This document shows positions 15,639 to 23,317 of a DNA stretch of 32,134 nucleotides, piece after piece; the stretch's first letter is position 1; each line of letters starts with the position of its first letter. The stretch comes from an uncultured Gammaproteobacteria bacterium (lineage in GTDB: Bacteria > Pseudomonadota > Gammaproteobacteria > Arenicellales > JAANXG01): positions 1-32,134 of the forward strand of contig CAMYNX010000042.1 of NCBI GenBank assembly GCA_947259875.1, in the 5' to 3' direction. The notes under the pieces were generated by a model. The model saw nothing but the letters and a program-made list of their open reading frames with translations, was not told the origin of the DNA and ran no database searches. The position numbers and the translations under genes were made by a program.

Positions 15639-17225
15639 CTAAAAGTGGTAAGACAGTCCCAGCTGAGCGTAATCGTCGCGACGCAGGGAGTACAAGGGAT
15701 CATCTTCAGTAAGTTCTTGAAACGTCCGGACTTCAAGCTCGATCATCCAGCGAGCGCCCAACCGGCGGCTGGCCTCCACGTTACAAAGTCTCGCCGACGA
15801 ATCCATGTCAAAGATGCAACCCAGTAAGGCCTCGGTGCTTTGCACGTCGTTCAACGTCAATCTGACTCCGGCAAAGACATCGTCGTCGAACGGGGAATCT
15901 GTATCTATGGGACGATCATCATAGAGATATTCCATCACCAGCCCCAGATCCGTTGGGGTTTCGAACAACCCAAACAAGGTGTATTCAAATCCAGCGGTGC
16001 TGGCGACGAATGACGGTCCCTGTCCTGACCGGCGCATCGCCTCCAACTTCCACAACCACGAGCCCTTGGTGGCTTGCACGTCCAAGCCAGTTTGATCGAT
16101 CTGATCATAGATAGGAAACATGACTACTTCACCATCGTCACGAGTACCGGCAGTAAATCTCGGGTCGCGGCTGGTTCCGGTGAAATGGGATAGTCCGAGG
16201 TCCCAATCTCCGGGGGAATGCGCCCAACGGACCGCAAAATCAATGTGCTCCTGCTCGCGCGAGGACTCGTAGATAGCACCATCCGGATCGACTCTAGGTA
16301 TCATACGCAATCGACCCTCGGGTCCGGGGAATGTACGTTCGCGGAAGTATGGCAGCACAAAGAAATCCAGCGTACCCCAGTCGCGAATCAACGCGAAGTT
16401 GACCATCGGCTGACCAAGCTTATCTTCGGTGTCGATGTTCTCGACTAAGTCGGTTTGGTTGATGATGTCAACAAGATGCTGGGACTCGGTAACGCCCCAA
16501 AACACCTTGCGTACGCCGATGCGTAGTTCCCAACCATTCCGCGCAGTCAACCACGTAAGTTCACGGATATCGAAATGGGTGCGTTCGTCGTCATGTTGAT
16601 CCAACCGGAGAAACGGTACAAAGGTGAATGAGTCGCGTCCATTGTTCCATGCATAGTACAGTTCCGGTTGTACCGCTAGCGAGAAGTTGTCACCGTGCTG
16701 GCGCGGATCAACCGGTGAATGAAAGAACGTTCGATACTCGAGATCCGCATACCCGGACCATTCCGGCCGGGTAGCCTCAGTGCGAGAAGTTTCAGGCTCG
16801 GAAGAGACTTGCGGCGAAGGTACCGTCTGAACAATCAACGGCGTGGTTACCGGTTCCGGCTCCGTCTTGGCGGTGTAGGGCTGCACCAGCAATGCGACGG
16901 GGTAGTTGCGAACAAAACCAGAATAACCCAGCGCGGCTAATTCCAACTGCACCTTACGCGCTTGTTCACGTTGGGAAAACGGACCCACCAATACCGTAGT
17001 GAGTGTTCGCACCGGCCGACCGATACCCCAAAGCCTGGTGTTGAGAAATCCCGCCTCGCCAAGGCGCGTGATGGCGCGTTCAGCATTGCCGCGGTTCGCG
17101 AAGGCGCCTACTTGAACCGCAAAATCGCCCTCGGAAGGATCAGCGTGTACGCCCAGCACGAACCCCACTATCAAGGCTATCCAACCACGCACGAGGGTGC
17201 GACCGCGCCCGGAACCAATGCTCAT
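15639..17225 (-). CDS. Outer-membrane beta-barrel protein with N-terminal SPOR domain
   Basis: A 528-residue exported protein. A signal peptide (about 1-28, cleaved near V-H-A-D) is followed by a SPOR domain at about 34-108 (F-A-V-Q-V-G-A-F-A-N-R-G-N-A ... V-L-V-G-P-F), a Pro/Thr/Glu-rich linker (about 115-155) and a long region of alternating aromatic strands ending in Y-H-F, the terminal-Phe signal for barrel insertion. SPOR domains bind septal peptidoglycan lacking stem peptides; the barrel resembles those accompanying LolA-like/MMPL export systems. It is 69 bases downstream of the LolA-like gene on the same strand, so the two probably form one unit. Barrel function is unknown; a role in lipid or envelope export comes from the neighbour. 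Confidence 0.7.
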   Translation of the reverse strand: MSIGSGRGRTLVRGWIALIVGFVLGVHADPSEGDFAVQVGAFANRGNAERAITRLGEAGFLNTRLWGIGRPVRTLTTVLVGPFSQREQARKVQLELAALGYSGFVRNYPVALLVQPYTAKTEPEPVTTPLIVQTVPSPQVSSEPETSRTEATRPEWSGYADLEYRTFFHSPVDPRQHGDNFSLAVQPELYYAWNNGRDSFTFVPFLRLDQHDDERTHFDIRELTWLTARNGWELRIGVRKVFWGVTESQHLVDIINQTDLVENIDTEDKLGQPMVNFALIRDWGTLDFFVLPYFRERTFPGPEGRLRMIPRVDPDGAIYESSREQEHIDFAVRWAHSPGDWDLGLSHFTGTSRDPRFTAGTRDDGEVVMFPIYDQIDQTGLDVQATKGSWLWKLEAMRRSGQGPSFVASTAGFEYTLFGLFETPTDLGLVMEYLYDDRPIDTDSPFDDDVFAGVRLTLNDVQSTEALLGCIFDMDSSARLCNVEASRRLGARWMIELEVRTFQELTEDDPLYSLRRDDYAQLGLSYHF

Positions 17226-17294
17226 GTTACGCTTTAAGTCATCGTTCTTAATTTTTGAATTGACTATTATATATGCATTTACAGAAGAATCATC

Positions 17295-18077
17295 TCAACG
17301 CGCCCGCTTGAGGCTATTACGGTCGAAATCGCGTTTAGACAGGCCGCTCTTGAAGCGGTAATTGCTCCACATTAGGGATGTGCTCTTACCGTTTTGGTGG
17401 TTGACCATATTCATGTGATCCGCGCGCCAGAACTTAGCGAGATACTGTCTGTAATCTTTGATGGTGAGCGTCTTTAGATGGGCGCCCTTGCGATCAAAAT
17501 AATCGACCTTTAAAACGCGATAATGCTGCTTGTCGATCGACACGATCTGCTTGGTATAACCCGAGTGCTTGTATTGAGGCGTACGCTCGACGACAAATGC
17601 CTCCTGACCGTCGATGGTCTCATCGCGCAGATATTTGTACCTGTACTTTTCAATTTCTTGCGAACTGATGTCCTCATAAGCAAACTCGCTGCCCATGAAA
17701 GGTCCAGATTTATTGGCTGACGAAATTCGTTTCACCCTCTTCAGCGCCGGCAGGTACAACCATTGATCGTCCGGTTTGATAGCATGGGTATAACTCAAAA
17801 AAGCGGTCCCCTTAACGTCCGCGGGGTAATCAAAGATAGTCAGCGATTTATCGCCGTCGCCTTGTACTTCAAGGGAACGCACACGAATCGCGCGTTCACT
17901 TTGTTCACCGTGCCGGTTGCGCAGGATCATTTTCATGTCGGCGGTGCTGTCACTCCAGCCCAAATCGCGCTTGTCCGCTTCTACCGCAATTATCAATCCT
18001 TTTTCTTCCGGGGTTTGCGCCGCGGAAGCGAACGGAAACAGCCCCAGTAGCGGCAGAAGTAACAACAACGTCTTCAT
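17295..18077 (-). CDS. Outer membrane lipoprotein-sorting protein, LolA-like
   Basis: A 260-residue periplasmic protein with a clear signal peptide (M-K-T-L-L-L-L-L-P-L-L-G-L ... A-S-A-A). The body matches the LolA-like 'outer membrane lipoprotein-sorting' family that accompanies MMPL/RND exporters: S-D-S-T-A-D-M-K-M-I-L near the start, D-Q-W-L-Y-L-P-A-L-K-R-V-K-R-I, G-P-F-M-G-S-E-F-A-Y-E-D and a late W-R-A-D-H-M-N-M segment. The fold carries a hydrophobic ligand in a half-barrel. GAGGAA six bases before the ATG fixes the start over an upstream in-frame one. It lies between a tetR gene and the SPOR-barrel gene, the usual set except that the MMPL permease is not next to them. Confidence 0.82.
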   Translation of the reverse strand: MKTLLLLLPLLGLFPFASAAQTPEEKGLIIAVEADKRDLGWSDSTADMKMILRNRHGEQSERAIRVRSLEVQGDGDKSLTIFDYPADVKGTAFLSYTHAIKPDDQWLYLPALKRVKRISSANKSGPFMGSEFAYEDISSQEIEKYRYKYLRDETIDGQEAFVVERTPQYKHSGYTKQIVSIDKQHYRVLKVDYFDRKGAHLKTLTIKDYRQYLAKFWRADHMNMVNHQNGKSTSLMWSNYRFKSGLSKRDFDRNSLKRAR

Positions 18078-18224
18078 GTTTTGTTCCTCGAGTAGCAAAA
18101 AACAGTGCGATAAGACAACCAGCGATCCACACCACGTTGCTGGGCACGGCAGTTGAATATTACATGTTCCAGTCCAAGTTGAACGCGGACAACTTCACCG
18201 AGATTCCATCGACGGCAATATGTT

Positions 18225-18256
18225 AATATTAATTATTAAATTATTAGTATAATATT
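18225..18256. promoter_or_regulatory. AT-rich dyad between tetR and the LolA-like gene
   Basis: AATATTA (18225-18231) and TAATATT (18250-18256) form an inverted repeat within a very AT-rich stretch, upstream of the LolA-like gene and just past the tetR stop. A similarly AT-rich stretch (about 18881-18916) lies upstream of tetR. These are candidate promoter/operator sites for the TetR protein, inferred from position and symmetry only. Confidence 0.35.
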
Positions 18257-18267
18257 TGGTATAACAG

Positions 18268-18864
18268 TTACCGCCCGTACAGCCCCTCCAGCAACAGCCG
18301 GCACACATCACGGGCCTTAGTCTCAAACAGATCCAGTGGGAACAAATCCATAAAATCCGCATAGTCAAACAGCACCGTTGCCGCAAGTACCGCGTCTGCC
18401 GCACGTGCCGGATTGGCCACCGTGAATTGGCCACTGGCATTCCCCTGGTGTATCAGTTCGATCAACAGTGCCCGTCGCGCTTTCGTGTGGTGACCGACAA
18501 TATCACGACGCCGTTTGCTGACATCGTCGATGAGTGCATAGATACGCGGCGTGGTAGACCACTGGGAATGCGTGTAACGCAGCGATTCAAGCACAAACGC
18601 CTCGATGCGCTCAGCGGCCGTCACGTCCTGGCGCTCGACGATGCGCCGCAGCACTGACTCCTTGCGCGCCAGATACTGGGACGCCAACGCCGCGCCGATG
18701 TCGTGCTTGTTGTTAAAATAACGATACAGATTGGCAGCCGACATAGCGCAATCCGTGGCGATCTCGGCCATCGTGGTCTTACCATAACCGAAGTCGCGGA
18801 AACGCTCGCCCGCCGCCGCTAAAATACGCTCGCGGGGCTGGCTGCCGGTGTGCCTGGGATGCAT
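18268..18864 (-). CDS. TetR/AcrR family transcriptional regulator
   Basis: A 198-residue regulator. The N-terminal TetR DNA-binding domain is clear (about 10-58): R-E-R-I-L-A-A-A-G-E-R-F-R-D-F-G-Y-G-K-T-T-M-A-E-I-A, then the recognition helix M-S-A-A-N-L-Y-R-Y-F-N-N-K. The C-terminal ligand/dimer domain is variable and includes Y-A-L-I-D-D-V-S. It lies upstream of, and on the same strand as, the LolA-like and SPOR-barrel genes and probably represses them and itself. The gaps on both sides are strikingly AT-rich. The ligand is unknown; such clusters often respond to fatty acids or envelope stress, which is inference. Confidence 0.85.
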   Translation of the reverse strand: MHPRHTGSQPRERILAAAGERFRDFGYGKTTMAEIATDCAMSAANLYRYFNNKHDIGAALASQYLARKESVLRRIVERQDVTAAERIEAFVLESLRYTHSQWSTTPRIYALIDDVSKRRRDIVGHHTKARRALLIELIHQGNASGQFTVANPARAADAVLAATVLFDYADFMDLFPLDLFETKARDVCRLLLEGLYGR

Positions 18865-18917
18865 GGATTCATCACGCTAACACGATAATAATAAATATTC
18901 AATATATTATTTACTAT

Positions 18918-19577
18918 TTAGTGAAAACGCAACTCGCTGGCACGGTCGGGCTGATCAATGTAAATATTGCGCGTCCCCTGTACTCGTTCGATGACGTCGT
19001 TACGATACTGTTCGTGCTTGCTCGGCGGATCCTGCCGATGCCAGCGCTGCAAGGTCCGACCGAGCTTGGCAAATATCCTCACTCCATATTCTTTGTGCAT
19101 GTAAAACATGGCCCGGGCAATTTCGCCCCGCGATGCCGGTCGCGGCTCGACCACCCGCTGCCGTTCGTCGATTTCGAAATCACAGCCCCCATAATCGCGC
19201 CTCTCACCGCCCACGTCACCGAAGCGGAAACTAGCGCGGGCGTCATTGATATCTTTTCGCGCCGGATACAGGTTGTGCAGATCCGCCTCTAGCCGATTGA
19301 ACCGGGGATTATCCTCGCGACACTGCTTGCGCCGGCCACAATTCAAGGTTCGCGTCGCCCACGACATCGGTAACACGTGCTCGATGTTCACACCACGGCG
19401 ATGCCGAGCGCTGAATGGCTGCCCACAATACAAGGTTTCGCCGCCTTTGTTATACAGCACCGACCAGAACAGGTGCCGCGCTTCCTCATAGTCCTTGATC
19501 TGCGTCTGATCGGCTGCCAATAGCAAAGGCACGCATAACACGGTCGACGTCAGCACCGCGATGAGTCGAGTTTTCAT
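18918..19577 (-). CDS. Endonuclease I family nuclease (exported)
   Basis: A 219-residue protein with an N-terminal signal peptide (M-K-T-R-L-I-A-V-L ... L-L-L-A). It has the endonuclease I (EndA/NucM) signature with the beta-beta-alpha metal site: N-I-E-H-V-L-P-M-S-W, where the His is catalytic, and later N-R-L-E-A-D-L-H-N-L-Y-P-A, which provides the metal-binding Asn. It is predicted to cut single- and double-stranded DNA non-specifically in the periplasm or outside. Five cysteines may form disulfides. The gene ends 53 bases before tetR on the same strand, separated by AT-rich DNA, so it is likely an independent unit. Confidence 0.85.
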   Translation of the reverse strand: MKTRLIAVLTSTVLCVPLLLAADQTQIKDYEEARHLFWSVLYNKGGETLYCGQPFSARHRRGVNIEHVLPMSWATRTLNCGRRKQCREDNPRFNRLEADLHNLYPARKDINDARASFRFGDVGGERRDYGGCDFEIDERQRVVEPRPASRGEIARAMFYMHKEYGVRIFAKLGRTLQRWHRQDPPSKHEQYRNDVIERVQGTRNIYIDQPDRASELRFH

Positions 19578-19808
19578 TTACTGCTACTCACTGTTGGTTA
19601 ATCGTGATTGTAACCGCTTATCAGCATCGGTACCTTGTTATCCGTTGGCTATCGAAGACATATCCAAGTGATTCAATCCCCTGGTCAGGAGGACCCGCCG
19701 CCACAGCGCCATTGCCGGGATCTATGCAAACTTCACGTACGGTGATATAAGATCTCACCTAACGTTGGCGCAGCAAACGCCTTGTCAATATTTCGATCGG
19801 AGGCACTG

Positions 19809-20033
19809 ATGAGTGGAACCACGCCCGGCCCAGATACATTCATAAAGAGATCTGATGACCCCGGCTACATTGTCGCGTGGAGAAACAAATACGACTTCGA
19901 GGCTGGCAAATTCAGCGACGAGGTAATGACTTATGGGGAAGCGAAACAGCGCGCGCTTGAGCTAAACTCCAAACACGACGACAAGGTTTTCTGGCCGGAA
20001 AATCTGCAAGCAAATCCCAAGTACAGAGACTAA
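19809..20033 (+). CDS. Small conserved-looking protein, unknown function
   Basis: A 74-residue hydrophilic protein starting M-S-G-T-T-P-G-P-D-T. The start is fixed by GGAGG (19799-19803) five bases before the ATG; the longer in-frame start at 19782 has none. Segments such as D-P-G-Y-I-V-A-W-R-N-K-Y-D-F and Y-G-E-A-K-Q-R-A-L-E-L look like a compact folded domain. It has no signal peptide, Cys cluster or membrane segment. It converges on the DUF1992 gene, whose stop is 15 bases away. I do not recognise the family. Confidence 0.6.
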   Translation: MSGTTPGPDTFIKRSDDPGYIVAWRNKYDFEAGKFSDEVMTYGEAKQRALELNSKHDDKVFWPENLQANPKYRD

Positions 20034-20048
20034 CGGCGCGATGTCCCG

Positions 20049-20420
20049 CTAGCAGCTTTCAAAACGGGTACATAGTTTGTTTAAGTAAGATTGTTCAATC
20101 ATCATATTGGTCTCCCGTCCCCGTGACAGGCCAAGCCGGATCTTTAACATATTCAATCGTTTCGTCGCCCGGCGGCGTTCGCACCCGTCGTCAAGTGTAC
20201 TAAATAAGCCATAGATATCGGATAGTTCCCGCCGCAGGGTCAACTCTGCAGGTACAAAGCCCGCGTTTTTTAACAGCCGGTACGCGACTCGCAGTTCTTC
20301 CGGCACCAGTGCATCATCGACCAGGTCCAACCGTCTCCCCTCTCCAGGTAATCCACTAAGCTCTCCTTGGTCGATTGCTTGTTTGATTTTTGCTTCGGCA
20401 AGCTGGTCAATCAACATCAT
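20049..20420 (-). CDS. DUF1992 (DnaJ-homologue subfamily C-type) protein
   Basis: A 123-residue protein with the DUF1992 signature: D-Q-L-A-E-A-K-I-K-Q-A, G-E-L-S-G-L-P-G-E-G-R-R-L-D-L, then V-P-E-E-L-R-V-A-Y-R-L-L-K-N-A-G-F-V-P-A-E-L-x-L-R. The family is shared with the eukaryotic DNAJC28 C-terminal region, and its bacterial function is unknown. The start is the double ATG at 20415-20420, where family similarity begins; a TTG 45 bases further up is less likely. It is divergent from the Mth938-like gene, with only about 90 bases between starts. Confidence 0.82.
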   Translation of the reverse strand: MMLIDQLAEAKIKQAIDQGELSGLPGEGRRLDLVDDALVPEELRVAYRLLKNAGFVPAELTLRRELSDIYGLFSTLDDGCERRRATKRLNMLKIRLGLSRGRETNMMIEQSYLNKLCTRFESC

Positions 20421-20511
20421 GATAAATGCGTGCAGCACTGTAAATACCGGTAGAATAACAGACAATCAAAATCTTGAAACCCGAGTCGAACGCCCAATAT
20501 CTAAGATTATG

Positions 20512-20856
20512 ATGCGCGTGGATAAATACGAGTTTGGGCGGATCGATATTGCCGGATCAACGTATACCTCCGACGTCATCATTTCCGAACGACAGGTACG
20601 GGACAACTGGTGGCGCGACCAAGGACATCGACTACAAATCAAAGACCTTGATCCAGTCATAGCATTGGAACCGGAAATCCTTGTGGTTGGCACTGGCTTC
20701 TACGGCCGCATGACGGTACTCGATGAAACACGTAATTACTTGGCGACGATGGGTATCCGGGTCGTCAGTGCTCCTACCCGGGAGGCTATCGATGAATTCA
20801 ACCGCTTACAGCGAGATTGTGCCAACATCGTTGCGGCGTTACATCTAACCTGTTAG
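20512..20856 (+). CDS. Mth938-like domain protein (DUF498/NDUFAF3-like)
   Basis: A 114-residue protein of the Mth938 family, which includes the mitochondrial complex I assembly factor NDUFAF3; the bacterial members are uncharacterised. Visible patterns are G-R-I-D-I-A-G-S-T-Y-T-S-D-V-I-I, a Trp pair (D-N-W-W-R), the core strand L-E-P-E-I-L-V-V-G-T-G-F-Y-G-R, and G-I-R-V-V-S-A-P-T-R-E-A-I-D-E-F-N. The start is one of two adjacent ATGs (20509 or 20512). The longer open frame upstream (to 20383) overlaps the opposite DUF1992 gene and lacks family similarity. The DUF1820 gene follows after 10 bases and is probably co-transcribed. Confidence 0.8.
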   Translation: MRVDKYEFGRIDIAGSTYTSDVIISERQVRDNWWRDQGHRLQIKDLDPVIALEPEILVVGTGFYGRMTVLDETRNYLATMGIRVVSAPTREAIDEFNRLQRDCANIVAALHLTC

Positions 20857-20866
20857 GTTCACCATC

Positions 20867-21202
20867 ATGGCCAAGAAGAAGAGTATTTTTCGGATTATTT
20901 TCCACAACCAGGGAAACGTCTACGAGCTGTATGCTCACGAGGTGAACCAAAGCGGAATGTTCGCATTTGTGGAAGTGGCAGATATCATCTTCGGTGAACG
21001 TTCTAAACTCGTTGTCGATCCGTCCGAGGAACAACTCAAGTCGCAATTCGCGGGGGTCAAACGTACCTATATCCCGTTGCATAGTGTGGTACGAATTGAC
21101 GAGGTAGACAAAGAAGGACAAAACAAAATTTTACCCAGTGGCGAAGACAAGGGAAACGTCACGCCATTTCCGATTCCGGTCACTCCGCCCAAAAGTGAAT
21201 AA
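20867..21202 (+). CDS. DUF1820 family protein
   Basis: A 111-residue protein matching DUF1820, a small, mainly gammaproteobacterial family of unknown function. Patterns are I-F-R-I-I-F-H-N-Q-G-N-V-Y-E-L-Y-A, G-M-F-A-F-V-E-V-A-D-I-I-F-G-E-R-S-K-L-V-V-D-P-S-E-E and R-T-Y-I-P-L-H-S-V-V-R-I-D-E-V-D-K-E-G. It has no membrane segment. It is the second gene of a two-gene unit after the Mth938-like gene. The tail is Pro-rich. It converges on the radical SAM gene, whose stop is 8 bases away. Confidence 0.88.
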   Translation: MAKKKSIFRIIFHNQGNVYELYAHEVNQSGMFAFVEVADIIFGERSKLVVDPSEEQLKSQFAGVKRTYIPLHSVVRIDEVDKEGQNKILPSGEDKGNVTPFPIPVTPPKSE

Positions 21203-21210
21203 GACGGGTC

Positions 21211-22098
21211 TCACCCGCGCCTATCAAACCGCCATAACCCAGCTTCGATAGCTAACTTGCGGGCGTTCGTCAATTCCCTGGACCCGGGGCGGCGATTAAT
21301 GGCGTTGTATTTCGGGTTTTTTCCGACTTCGTACGCGGGGCGGTACTGGTCCATGATGTTGACATAGGTGTCCTTGGATAACGCCGTGGCCAACCATCGA
21401 AAAATCGCTTCGGCCTCGTCGAGTTGATCGGGCATCACCAGATAGCGGACCAGCAATCCACGCCGCGCCAGCCCATCGCGCCCGAAACGCAACGATCCCA
21501 CTTGCCGGTGCATTTCGTAAATCGCCGCGCGGGCACGCTCAGGATAATCCTTGGCCTTGGCGTACGCGCGAGCGCTCTCGCGGTGCCAGAATTTGAAATC
21601 CGGCATGTAGATATCAACCAGACCGTCCAGCAACTGCAGTGACGCAATGGCATCATATGCACTGGTGTTATAGACGATAGGCAGGCGCAATCCCCTCGGC
21701 ACTGCTTCGGCAATAGCTTCCGCCACCTGCGGGGCGACATGCTCTGGGGTCACAAAATTGATGTTGTGACATCCGCGATCTTGTAACGCAAGCATGTGGT
21801 CGGCGAGCTGATTAGCGCGACATACCTGACCTTGGTTGCGTTGAGAAATATCCCAATTCTGGCAAAACACGCATCGCAGATTGCACAATCCGAAAAAGAT
21901 CGTGCCCGAACCGTTCCAACCACGCAGACAGTCTTCCTCACCGAAATGCGGGAATACACTTGAACAATCCTCCAATTCATGCACAGCCAGCTCCACCCGC
22001 GATCGTAATTCTTCTTTACTCATGCGCGAGTAGGCCGGTTTGAAATTTTCAATCACAAACCGAGGATCTGGGGTTGGCGGCGCTCGCAGTGGAAACAT
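21211..22098 (-). CDS. Radical SAM protein, PflX/COG1313-like, apparently lacking its N-terminal Cys-rich block
   Basis: A 295-residue radical SAM protein with the cluster motif C72-x3-C76-x2-C79 (C-N-L-R-C-V-F-C-Q-N-W) binding [4Fe-4S], and the surrounding family patterns G-S-G-T-I-F-F, N-F-V-T-P-E-H and Y-M-P-D-F-K-F-W. Homologues of this group, as I recall them, carry before P-H-F-G-E-E a further Cys-rich segment of the form C-x-x-C-P-R-x-C-x-V-N-R ... G-x-C. Here E-L-E-D-C45 joins directly to S-S-V-F-P-H-F-G-E-E, so about 27 codons seem to be missing in frame. Core activity may survive, but the accessory cysteines are gone. The substrate is unknown. The start lacks a ribosome site; Met26 is an alternative. 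Confidence 0.75.
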   Translation of the reverse strand: MFPLRAPPTPDPRFVIENFKPAYSRMSKEELRSRVELAVHELEDCSSVFPHFGEEDCLRGWNGSGTIFFGLCNLRCVFCQNWDISQRNQGQVCRANQLADHMLALQDRGCHNINFVTPEHVAPQVAEAIAEAVPRGLRLPIVYNTSAYDAIASLQLLDGLVDIYMPDFKFWHRESARAYAKAKDYPERARAAIYEMHRQVGSLRFGRDGLARRGLLVRYLVMPDQLDEAEAIFRWLATALSKDTYVNIMDQYRPAYEVGKNPKYNAINRRPGSRELTNARKLAIEAGLWRFDRRG

Positions 22099-22234
22099 GG
22101 CAACTATCTATTTGTCTTAGCGTACAGGTCTTGATACACGTAGTCTAAAGCAGTGATGCTAACTGAAAAAGGAACGATCCAATGCTACTTCTCTCTCGCT
22201 GAACCTCATCTTGATCGTCGTCTAGCCCATTGAT

Positions 22235-22801
22235 TCAGGGACGGTGGCGGCTTTCACCAAGGGTGATTCCGCTAGCAATGAGATGGGCCACCCGAATCGG
22301 TTCCGGCAACAAGCCATGAACCGAGAAACGCGCTAATATATCTTCGACATCGCGCAGCCCAATACCAATCCGTTGCACATACACGCTCGCTACCGGCTCC
22401 ATCGGTCCCAACCGCTCTATAAGCTGCCATTTACGTTTTCCCCCAGGCACCTTGTCCAGCAACGCCTTTCTTATGGCCGCGTAATTCGGCCGTTTGCGCG
22501 CCACCGCGATGACCGGGACTGCCAATTCAGAGTGGGCGCGGTTTAAATCAACCACATTGAACCCCGCCACCGCCACACCCTGCAACAACACTGCATGCAA
22601 GTGGCTAACGAAGCGTGACCGTTGAATCAAACCGACAATCGTGTCCGTGGCGTTGCGTCCGTCACGCCTTACCTTACCCGAAAGCACCCCCTCTAAACGC
22701 AGATTGGCAAACACGGCGCCTACCAACAGCACATCACCGCGATGTTTACGATCAAATGCGCCATCGTCGAATCCGATGACGTGAGACCAGCGTGTTCCCA
22801 T
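22235..22801 (-). CDS. DUF99 family protein
   Basis: A 188-residue protein matching DUF99 (UPF0215), an endonuclease V-like fold best known from archaea. Characteristic segments are H-V-I-G-F-D-D-G-A-F, R-G-D-V-L-L-V-G-A-V-F-A, L-x-G-V-L-S-G-K-V-R-R-D-G-x-N-A-T, V-L-L-Q-G-V-A-V-A-G-F-N-V-V-D and W-Q-L-I-E-R-L-G-P-M-E-P-V. The acidic D-D near the start corresponds to the proposed metal site. Activity is not established for the family. It lies 16 bases downstream of the PEBP gene in the same direction, so the two are probably co-transcribed. The protein looks complete. Confidence 0.8.
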   Translation of the reverse strand: MGTRWSHVIGFDDGAFDRKHRGDVLLVGAVFANLRLEGVLSGKVRRDGRNATDTIVGLIQRSRFVSHLHAVLLQGVAVAGFNVVDLNRAHSELAVPVIAVARKRPNYAAIRKALLDKVPGGKRKWQLIERLGPMEPVASVYVQRIGIGLRDVEDILARFSVHGLLPEPIRVAHLIASGITLGESRHRP

Positions 22802-22817
22802 GGATAAAGCCGCGGGG

Positions 22818-23288
22818 CTACCGCTGATAAGTTCCGATTAGCTCGGCTTGGTCAAGGATGTGGTCAGCCATCGCCTGTTCAAGCTCCCGCTTGGTGGGGT
22901 TGTTCAGATCCGGCAGTTGCACGTCAAGCGCGTATAACTTATGAAAATAGCGATGGCTACCGATCGGTGGACACGGGCCACCATAGCCGGCTCGTTGCCA
23001 GTCGTTGAGTCCTTCCCGGGTTCCCGGGTGCAGATCGACGCGGCTTACACCCTCCGGAAGATCCGTGTCGTCCGGTGGCAGGTTGTAAAGCACCCAATGT
23101 ACCCAAGTCATTTTCGGTGCCGCAGGGTCCGGGGCATCGGGGTCATCCACAATCAACACCAGGCTCTTGGCCGTCTCCGGTACACCGTTCCAACTCAGTG
23201 GCGGCGAGACATCGTCTCCATCACAGGTATATCGAGTTGGTATCTCTCCATTCGGTGCGAAGGCGGCCGAGGTAATAACTAGTGTCAT
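22818..23288 (-). CDS. PEBP family protein (YbhB/YbcL type)
   Basis: A 156-residue protein of the phosphatidylethanolamine-binding/Raf-kinase-inhibitor-like family. Patterns are I-P-x-R-Y-T-C-D-G-D-D-V-S-P-P-L-S-W, the ligand-pocket motif V-D-D-P-D-A-P-D-P, W-V-H-W-V-L-Y-N-L-P, and G-P-C-P-P-I-G-S-H-R-Y-F-H-K-L-Y-A-L-D. It has no signal peptide, so it is cytoplasmic like YbhB. The start is the ATG at 23286-23288 with GGAGA about nine bases upstream. The open frame continues 138 bases upstream, but that part is the dispersed repeat being translated. It is the first gene of a pair with DUF99. Confidence 0.87.
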   Translation of the reverse strand: MTLVITSAAFAPNGEIPTRYTCDGDDVSPPLSWNGVPETAKSLVLIVDDPDAPDPAAPKMTWVHWVLYNLPPDDTDLPEGVSRVDLHPGTREGLNDWQRAGYGGPCPPIGSHRYFHKLYALDVQLPDLNNPTKRELEQAMADHILDQAELIGTYQR

Positions 23289-23317
23289 GGCATTTGTCTC
23301 CACTGAGTCGCTAGGGT

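Noticed and set aside
20383-20511. N-terminal extension of the Mth938-like protein
   Set aside because: It overlaps the divergent DUF1992 gene, and family similarity begins only at the adjacent ATG pair at 20509-20514.
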